The translations under genes were made by a program, and so were the position numbers. A model generated the notes under the pieces. It was not told the origin of the DNA. It made no database searches and saw only the letters and a list, made by a program, of their open reading frames with translations. Shown here in pieces: positions 35,201 through 42,467 of a stretch of DNA of 55,104 bases. The stretch comes from Perkinsus olseni (taxonomy: Eukaryota; Perkinsozoa; Perkinsida), in assembly GCA_013115125.1 (NCBI GenBank), contig JABANN010000189.1:1-55104 (forward strand), given 5' to 3'. Each line of letters begins with the position of its first letter. Within the stretch, counting starts at the first letter, position 1.

Positions 35201-36389
35201 TGTTCGGCATGGGAATTTCATTCTTAAAGTCAATAGTAGGAACATATCCTCTATTCATTGGACCACCATTAATCAGGGCAACTACTCCAACACAACACAA
35301 GTGCCGTTAGAGAAACTTCATAACGTCTAGGGCACATATTCATGCCTTCTAGAAGTCTGAGACATCCAGTGGCTGATGCACAACATGTGCGAAGTCCTCG
35401 GGGATCAGATTCACGAATCAGCTTCGTCGAACACATACCGATGCCACATATCGGCGAAGACTGCAGCACAGGCCAGCGCCGAGTATTTTGTTCAGTGATA
35501 TATGAAGGCACTTTTTTCATTCACAATTTTAAGTCGTATTGCATCCTGTCATGATTCACGCCTATGAGCCTACACCGTCGCAAGCGAGCAGCACAGCAAC
35601 GTAATAACTTAGAGCTCATCTCTCCATTTGCCTACAGCAGATGAAAAATGCAACCACAGGACGAGCTTACTAATGCAGCTACTTTTACAAGGACAAGTAC
35701 CCCCAGAAACTACCATCCATCCAGGGCTTCTCTTATGAGCAGCCGGCGACAGGAAGAGCTTTGAAGACCACTACTGTGTGGTCTTGGCGTGAGAGCCGTC
35801 GGCGCCCTTTATGCGAAGAACCGCGGCGACAACCAGGTACAGCAAAATGCAGAAGGGAAGCCTCTATCGAAGCTTCTCATATTTTCACGTAGCAATGTCT
35901 AATGACAGTCTACAATATACACAGCATGAGCAAGCTTGTAGCATCACGCAACTACGAAACATGATACCTCGACATCTAAAACGATCACCAAATTTCGGAG
36001 CCTCAAAGCCCTCTCACCACGCGACGAAATACCACCGTTTCCCTCTCCGGCCTTGGTGCGGAGGAGGGTACACGTCAGGAAGGTACACGTCACTCAGACA
36101 GAACGGGGCCCGCCGAACCCATTCTCTGGTGGCTATCAGAGCGGCGGTGTTGGCAACAGATAATAGACCCTTGTCATACCGCTTCACTACTCCAGCACAG
36201 CACGAGCCGCTCGAATTCCGCATCTTGCTTTTCGCTCGCCCCTAATCCGCGACCGCGGCAGCCCCATCTGCGACCGCGACATAATCTCGTTCACCCACCG
36301 AACTCTCTTCAGTCTCAAGTTGCGATATCATATAGCCAAGCTCCCGTATATGCTCCGAATTTCAGCGTTCCATATTACTACCCTCCCAA

Positions 36390-36938
36390 ATGACTACCAC
36401 CATCTTCCTCATCGCTCTTGCCAGCGGCGTGGTTGGCAGCATCTTCGACGGCTACACATTGCCTGGAGATGAGCAGTACTGGAGGCTCCGTGGTGACTCT
36501 ACTGTGCCGGTCCCCACTAGCACTACCTCCACCACCGCCACCCCTGCGACCTCTACAGAGTCGGCCCTCGACCAGTTACTCAGCTCCCTGGTCATTCCGG
36601 AATATCGACATGTTCCCACCACGGCCGAGCCTCTGTCCATCGAGGAGCAGCTCAGGAGGTTGGAGATACCTTATTATGGTATCCCCACAGCAGCTCCTAG
36701 TACCACTACCCCTGCCCCGCCGGCGACTACATCCAAGTTGGCGATACAGCAGCTGCTCGAGATGACCATTCCTCTCGAAGAAGGTTTCTCTCCGACGACC
36801 GCTGTCGAGACGAGTGCTCCTCCTCCTCCTCCTCCTCCTGCGGGCAATCTCCGGGGTGGCGAGCTGACAAGCTACAGCGAAGCGGTGGCACCGGTCAGCT
36901 GGTGTGCAGTGGTGGCGATGATGGTGACGTTGGCATGA
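36390..36938 (+). CDS. Thr/Pro-rich secreted or GPI-anchored surface protein with three internal repeats
   Basis: Single exon, 182 residues. It begins with a signal peptide (MTTTIFLIALASGVVGS) and ends in a hydrophobic tail (WCAVVAMMVTLA), as in GPI-anchored proteins. The middle is Thr/Ser/Pro/Ala-rich and probably O-glycosylated, with a run of seven Pro. Three imperfect modules recur: ALDQLLSSLVIPEYRHVPTT, IEEQLRRLEIPYYGIPTAA and AIQQLLEMTIPLEEGFSPTT. They share a pattern QLL-x3-IP-x-n-PTTA. A TTTCAG lies about 25 nt before the ATG. No homologous family is recognised; a cell-surface or wall protein is likely. Confidence 0.65.
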   Translation: MTTTIFLIALASGVVGSIFDGYTLPGDEQYWRLRGDSTVPVPTSTTSTTATPATSTESALDQLLSSLVIPEYRHVPTTAEPLSIEEQLRRLEIPYYGIPTAAPSTTTPAPPATTSKLAIQQLLEMTIPLEEGFSPTTAVETSAPPPPPPPAGNLRGGELTSYSEAVAPVSWCAVVAMMVTLA

Positions 36939-37240
36939 GGGCGACGGGAAGGGGTACGGCCGGCAAGCCCACGAGCCTACCGGCGTCTATAATATTGTTA
37001 ATTAACTATGAATGATTGAACGTTATTTGATGACATTATTTGCACTGTCCAAATAACAAAACCGCTGTTGAGTTACAGTCAAACAGAAGGGTAGGAGTAC
37101 CTGACATGAGACCTAAGGAATCATTGACGCGCTTAAGCGTAAAGTTCGCGCCGTGAACGCCGTGAGCGAACATCATCTAAAAGAACGAATAGCATTCAAC
37201 GTTACTCTCGGCATTACTGGGCTCCTGACAGCCCGCTCCG
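36939..37240. other. intergenic stretch
   Basis: Nothing recognised between the surface-protein gene and the third partial copy of the duplicated block. Confidence 0.4.
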
Positions 37241-37700
37241 TAACTAACCCGGGAGGCTGTCTCTGCACGAGGACCTAATAAACGACCAGGCTAAGCACTT
37301 CGCTTCTTCCGCTGAACCACCAGCGTTCCGGAGGAGATTCATCAACCACTACTTCGTCACTTCTCGAATCGATTCCGGGTGGTGAGTCGGGGTTTTTAAG
37401 GAGACCCCTATTATAGGGGCCCTATATGTACCGCACCCAACCCTACCTCGAATCGCCTGGCCCTGGGGTGAGGAATACCACGCCCTACCCATAAAGTAGT
37501 CCGGTGGAGGAGGGAAGGTGGGACGTGGTGGTCTGGAGGAGGTTGTCGAGCCAACGGGATTGGCACCTGGGCAAAGCAGAGGTACTCTAATACGGTTCGA
37601 AGACCACGCCCCCATCCCGAACGGTCAAAGTATCTGGATCGACTCCATCACGCGGTGCTTGACAGAGAACCTCCGTAAAGCAGCGGAAACTTTCAGGATT
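37240..37700. pseudogene. third, partial copy of the duplicated zinc-finger gene
   Basis: 37240-37350 (ending GCGTTCCGGAGGAGATTCAT) matches about 28890-28955, and 37490-37580 (GGAGGAGGGAAGGTGGGACG) matches about 29145-29210. Order and spacing are the same as in copies A and B, but divergence is greater and the flanking exons are absent. It is most likely a gene fragment left by an older duplication. Confidence 0.6.
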
Positions 37701-37726
37701 TGAATATGCGTATCTTGCGTGATGGT

Positions 37727-37762
37727 GGGCGGGCGCTGCCTTCAAGGACGCTGCGCCCGCCC
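37727..37762. repeat. GC-rich hairpin
   Basis: GGGCGGGCGC and GCGCCCGCCC form a perfect 10-bp stem around a 16-nt loop, at the right edge of the third partial copy. Confidence 0.6.
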
Positions 37763-37801
37763 AGGGAACGGTCAATGAGGATTGCATAAGTTTCAGCACT
37801 G

Positions 37802-37918
37802 TTATTGGAAGGTTTTGTCGTTGATAATGTCCTCCTTGTACTTGAAGGGAGGGCCCTTGACCTCCACTCTGTTACGTCGATCCTTGATGGCATCATCAAC
37901 TGCTGCTGGATCGCACAT
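37802..37918 (-). CDS. small protein or terminal exon, unknown
   Basis: The minus strand encodes MCDPAAVDDAIKDRRNRVEV followed by KGPPFKYKEDIINDKTFQ and a stop. It looks like genuine charged protein sequence and is preceded by an AG acceptor. A donor-like GTAAGA lies about 50 nt further upstream (about 37966-37971 on the plus strand). The upstream frame continues YLK before the Met, so this could be the last exon of a larger gene whose other exons I did not find in 37970-38800. No family recognised. Confidence 0.35.
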   Translation of the reverse strand: MCDPAAVDDAIKDRRNRVEVKGPPFKYKEDIINDKTFQ

Positions 37919-37969
37919 CTTGAGGTAAGCTACCACCGTAATGGTAGTAGTGGGTAGGGGAATCTTACC

Positions 37970-38785
37970 GCACTGCGAAGGATATCATTAATAAGGCGCG
38001 TTGAAATATGAATGGGAGGCGTTAGCTCGTGTAGTAGATAGACCTATGAACGGCGGGAAGTGGGAGTAGTCATCTTCGTTTCAGCGTTGCAAGGTCCTCT
38101 AAGAGGATGTTCAGCAGCAGCACCTCCTCGCCCTACGGAAGTGCTAAGCCTACGCCTACTAGTGGTAATAATGAGGGAAGGTGAAGGGCTCCTAGCGTAG
38201 GGTACATAACTATAGGTAGGATTCCATCGGGTATTCGTATGACAATATTATAGGTCAATGATGATAGCCATCAGCATTCGATTATTAGCATCTTATTGGT
38301 GATAATGAAGGAATAGTCATAGCTACTTCCGTATGTGCAATAACCCTTGTACTTGTATACATCTACAAGTACTGTATATGTAGATAAGTCATGTGTGTGC
38401 AAGCACGTACATGTAATAGTACGACGGGCGGCTAGGCGTACATCATGAAGTAGTCCGATCGGTCGGTTGTATGTTATTCTGTATGAAGTAGTAGTATTGG
38501 ATTATCATTTTGCATCATCACGTAATTTCGTGAATCCATGATGAGCTTCACATGATCCGTTATAAACATTCATGATGGTCTCATCATCAAGGGGAAATTG
38601 TTGATGTACTCCACCCATCACGCGGCATCTCCAAGTCCACGCCTCTCGTATATCTCAGAGATGCAGTACCACACATCTCTATTAGAGATTCTCTAACATC
38701 TAGATCACATAAGGGATGAAGCCGGAATTGTAGTGCTATCACCTCGACCTTGACGATTCGAGAACCAAAAATACCACCTTCTTCA
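37970..38785. other. intergenic stretch before PanB-PanE
   Basis: No gene recognised. It contains a perfect 9-bp inverted repeat (GTACTTGTA, TACATC, TACAAGTAC) at 38349-38372 and many TGATGA/GTAGTA-type short runs. Confidence 0.4.
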
Positions 38786-38810
38786 GTCATATGCCCATTT
38801 CAATTGTGTA

Positions 38811-41800
38811 ATGGCTCGAGTGGTGTCTCTCTTAGGGAAGAAGTCCAAAGCCCCTAAGAAGGTAACTTTGACGCAACTCAACAAGTTCCGTCGACAGGGC
38901 CACAAGATTACTATGATGACTTGTTACGATGCTATGACTGCAGGTAATAGCGCTGGTAGTCGAAAGGTCCCCGGTTCGATCCCATCACCCTACAGGTATA
39001 GCAGAGGAATGCGGAGTTGAACTGCTCCTGGTCGGGGACTCCGTTTCTAACGTTGTACATGGTCACGACTCAACCGTCCCCATCTCTATGGACGCTATGG
39101 TGATGACCTCTCCTCGCCCGATGGGATATCCTCATGCTGCTGCCATCAGATCCTACACACCCAAGCCGTCCGTAGAGGCCTAGCACATCATCGGCCTATG
39201 GTCATCGGTGATATGCCTTTTGGGTCCTTTCTTACCATTGAGGACGGTGTCAAGAACGGAGCCAGGTAATAATCATTCTAGCGTCCACATCGTCATAGCA
39301 TGAGGGTCGGGGAAGGGACGGGGTCTAAAATTTAGCGAACCATTTAGACTCTAAATGGTTCATGGTTCATAACCTACTCTTATAGGTCGCGATAAATCGA
39401 CCAGTCGACATCTTGTCGCTTCTATCTACGTTTTTCTGCTTTTTATTGCTCTATACCTAAAGTCTGCTGCTTCTGGTACGCAAATGCCTTAGTGTGCCTT
39501 AATGCCTGCTGCTTATGCTTCTTCCTCTGCAGGTTCATCAAGGAAGGTGGTGCGGACATTGTGAAGCTGGAGGTAACTAGGAATGGTTGGGATACTGCGT
39601 CTTGGCCGATTGCAGTGTGCTTAGTCTCCCGCCAGCTCCCAAGAGTTTTCTACCGAGTTGATTCGTCGTATGACTGCTGCCGGTATTGGTGTGGTGGGCC
39701 ATATCGGATTGACACCGCAGAGTCATGTTCAGATGGGTGGTTACAGGGTAATGATGGGGAAGGTATCGGGTTCGAATCCCGGCTGCGGCATCTCAATGTT
39801 TAATCAGATACAAGGCAAGGCTGCTTCTGCTGCTTGTCATCTCATAGACTTCGCCAAGGAATTGGAGGCAGCAGGCTGCATCATGCTGGTACGCCTTTCC
39901 GCGACAGATCGCCCTGCCGTACCACTCCATCCGTAACTCAGGTCATGGAATGTGTTCCTGGAGAAGTAGCCCGTTTAGTGACTGAAGCCATCAGTATCCC
40001 AACCATTGGCATTGGCTCTGGCCCTGGTAGATCATTACAACTTTAGCTCTTGCATTTCCTCAACGATTCTCGCTTAAGATACTTCTGGCCAAGTTCTTGT
40101 TGTCCATGATTTGCTTGGTTTAACCCCGAGAGCACCCAAGTTGGCGAAGCAGTTTGTGAATGCCCGCGCTCTTATGAACATCGGCGTATCGAAGTAAGTG
40201 GCGCGAAGCCTGGTTACCATTCGTCCTCGAGATCAGCAATTTTACCGTAGGTACGTCCAGGAGGTGAAATCAGGGCAGTTCCCAGGACCGGAGACCTACA
40301 CTCGGATGAAGCCTGTTGAGTATGATATGCTGCTTGAGGAGCTCAACACGACGGGACCTGCCGCTGCTGTCGAGGGGGAATCTGAAAGTACGCTTTCGTT
40401 CTATTCCGACTTACCATCTGAGGCTGCGTTGCAGGTCGGCCTGCTGCTGAGGAATCTTCTCGAATGATGATGTCCTCCAATCCCACACGCGTGGCTGTAG
40501 TTGGAGGTGGTGCTATGGGTACATTCTTCGCCCAAGCTTTATCGAAAAAGGTGACCTTACCGGGGATTGAACTCGGGTTTGACGAGTCCTGTATCTCTCT
40601 CTAGGTCCCTGATGTAGCGCTGATGACTGGACCTCATTCCCATGCATCAGCCATGAACAGTGCGGGTCTTGACTGCATAGACGGCCAAGGGAGGGCCCTA
40701 CCCGCCTTGGAAGGCCCACAGCCCGCCGCCACACCCTTCCGCGTCGTCCACAACGTAGGCCCGTAGCTGATAGTAGTCAATGACCTCCATCCTGCAGGCT
40801 GACGAGTGCCTCGACGCCTTCGGTGGCACCACACCGGAGCTGGTAGTAGTAGCATCCAAGGCCTGGCAGTTAGAGGACCCCGCCGTGGTCAAGAAGCAGC
40901 TTTCGGGCCTCCTCGTCGACGGCGCACCTGTACTGAGTGTAAGAGACCCATCGAAGTAGCAACGGTCGTTTGAGTGGATGCCATGCTGTCTCAGATTCAG
41001 AATGGTATCGGAGCCCTCGATGCACTATCTATTGTCAGCAACAACGTCTTCCAGGTGAGCTACAGTAGCAGCAGTGTCTCCCGCCCGGTCTTGGCCTCAG
41101 TAGTGCCTACTGTTGCCTTAAACTCGTCATCGTGGTAGTTTGACTAAGTCTAGAGCATTCTTGTTGAGTCTTTTTCTGTTGGCTTGCCATTCTTTCATTA
41201 CCTTACTTTTGCTGACGAGTCCCTGTTGGTGTCAGGCCGTGACGAATGTCGGATGCAACCTCCCCAGGCCAGGCGTCCTCGAGGTTAATATCGTACCGGG
41301 CACCGAGGCGTGGATGAAGGTACTCCTTTTGGTGTGGGCTTATGCCCGTCATCTTGGTACTGTTCAGCTCATCCCACCGAAAACTGCTGCTGCTACAACC
41401 TCGCAGTACCGAGAGGACCCCCTGGCCCGACTCCTCACGACCTGCTTCAAGGATGCGCAGATCCCCTGCCAAGTCTCCGATGCTGTTGATGATGACGAAG
41501 CCCAACAGATGGTAAGGGCTTGCGGGGGAGTGTTCGGCTGGTACGCGAGATAATGTGTAATTAGGTATGGGATAAGTTGATAGTGAACTCTGCGATCAAC
41601 CCAGTTACGGCAGTGTTCGGTGTCCTTAATGGAGATATATTGGACAGCTCTCAGCTGTATGCCTCGCTGCAGCCAAGAAGGCAGTATGCATGGGGTCTGT
41701 TGTAGATACTCCCTTGCGTCAGCGGCAGCTCACGAGGCGTACAACGTCGCCAGGGTTATGGGTGTGAAGGTAGCAGCCTCATCGACAGCTAGTCAATATC

Positions 41801-42198
41801 AGGATTAAGTTATTCAGGTCCCATCGGAGTACTCGGATGAGCTGTGGGTTGAGACTGCTCGGTGCACCAGCTCCAACGTCAGCTCAATGCTGAGGGATGT
41901 CAGGCTAGGACGCCCTACTGAGATTAATTTCATCAATGGCCAAGTTGTAGGTAACCATACATGTCGCACTGTCATGCACGCTTCCCCCCAGGTCCGGTTC
42001 GGGTCCCAAGTTGGCGTACCAACACCTGTGAATAGAGCCCTAGTGACCATGGTAGCCAACATGCAGCAGTCTGGCGATGCAGCAGTGGACACTACGCTCA
42101 CGACAAGTTCCTTGAGGGTCTCCTCGGAGGAGAAGAAGCATTTACATGAAGCCACGGTGCATGACCAAACGGTGGGGTCGTTTGTTACAGCATCCTGA
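38811..42198 (+). CDS. bifunctional ketopantoate hydroxymethyltransferase / ketopantoate reductase (PanB-PanE fusion), about 19 exons
   Basis: PanB makes ketopantoate from ketoisovalerate and methylene-THF; PanE reduces it with NADPH to pantoate for coenzyme A synthesis. PanB part: KITMMTCYDAMTAG, LLLVGDSVSNVVHGHDST (metal-binding Asp), MVIGDMPFGSF (second Asp), GADIVKLE, GHIGLTPQSHVQMGGYR, MECVPGE (catalytic Glu) and GQVLVVHDLLGL. PanE part: VAVVGGGAMGTFFAQAL (nucleotide-binding loop), VVVASKAWQ, WDKLIVNSAINPVTAVFG (catalytic Lys) and MLRDVRLGRPTEINFINGQ. Exons: 38811-38943, 38996-39099, 39150-39265, 39533-39572, about 39646-39747, 39808-39888, 39942-40026, 40079-40193, 40251-40387, 40435-40550, 40605-40754, 40798-40938, 40995-41054, 41236-41319, 41407-41511, 41565-41694, 41723-41769, 41818-42198. 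A 47-nt intron (40388-40434) joins the two parts in frame through SESRPAAEESSRMMMSS; without it PanB would stop at 40467. The last exon may contain a 60-nt optional intron (41951-42010). Confidence 0.9.
38944..38995 (+). repeat. PanB intron 1 with tRNA-Val-like variable loop and T-arm
   Basis: The 52-nt intron contains CGAAAGGTCCCCGGTTCGA. These 19 bases are identical to the end of the anticodon stem, variable loop and T-arm of canonical eukaryotic tRNA-Val (from knowledge, not searched). The 3' T-stem strand is degraded (CCCATC). Confidence 0.6.
39337..39361. repeat. perfect 12-bp inverted repeat in PanB intron
   Basis: GAACCATTTAGA and TCTAAATGGTTC flank a single C inside the 267-nt intron 39266-39532. 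A related GGTCTAAAATTTAGCGAACC lies just upstream. Confidence 0.7.
39748..39807 (+). repeat. PanB intron with complete tRNA T-arm and acceptor strand
   Basis: The 60-nt intron contains AAGGTATCGGGTTCGAATCC, then CGGCTGCGGCA. The T-stem TCGGG/CCCGG pairs fully (one wobble) around TTCGAAT, and CTGCGGC plus A has the length of an acceptor strand with discriminator base. No 5' half is present. The intron joins QMGGYR to IQGKAASAACHL. Confidence 0.65.
40551..40604 (-). repeat. PanE intron with antisense tRNA T-arm-like sequence
   Basis: On the minus strand this 54-nt intron reads CCCGAGTTCAATCCCCGG. It is a T-arm with loop TTCAATC and stem CCGAG/CCCGG (one A-C mismatch), followed by TAAGGTC. It is the only antisense case among the introns. 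Confidence 0.5.
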
Positions 42199-42467
42199 TT
42201 GACGTTTTTGTTATTTCAGAGTACCTCCCAATGAGTGACTGTTGATACTGTTGTTGTTATTGTTGTTGTTGTTTTTCATCGACGAAGGAAGGTTTATTCC
42301 TTATGTACAGACTAATCGCCTTAACGCGACTTGTTACCATACTTCCAACCTTTCCTTTGCTGGTGTATTGAGTTCAACTCAGTCAACACGACACAGTGCG
42401 AAAGCTAATGGAAGCTTTACTCAAGCATCGTGCTGTACATGGCACAATCGGCCAGAAAGGGAGAACG
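42199..42467. other. convergent intergenic stretch
   Basis: Space between the stop codons of PanB-PanE (+) and the glycosyltransferase (-). It holds a GTTGTTATTGTT-type low-complexity run at about 42245-42275; no other feature seen. Confidence 0.5.

Larger units (their letters stand above)
25300..35330. repeat. tandem duplication, copy B (about 10.0 kb)
   Basis: Direct repeat of 14505-25175 in the same orientation and adjacent to it. It ends near 35330, where similarity to the end of copy A fades. It is somewhat shorter than copy A because of length differences in the intergenic half and in the Asp-codon repeat. Confidence 0.8.
30240..36360. other. gene-poor right half of copy B and following DNA
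   Basis: Blocks match 20880-25175 up to about 35330. No exon chain with a recognisable motif was found, and open frames are not shared with copy A. After 35330 the sequence is unique and I see nothing in it up to the surface-protein gene at 36390. Confidence 0.5.

Noticed and set aside
14505-35330. Tandem block as a mobile element
   Set aside because: No reverse transcriptase, transposase, integrase or terminal repeats were seen; the shared content is a spliced gene plus decaying intergenic DNA, so segmental duplication is simpler.
35811-36245. Plus-strand open frame of 144 codons
   Set aside because: No motif, no signal peptide and biased composition; an overlapping minus-strand frame is similarly featureless. 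Probably chance.
40464-40467. ATGA overlap between PanB and PanE read as a bacterial-type operon
   Set aside because: The genes are interrupted by many spliceosomal-type introns, and a 47-nt intron joins the two parts in frame. A bacterial origin of the window is excluded.
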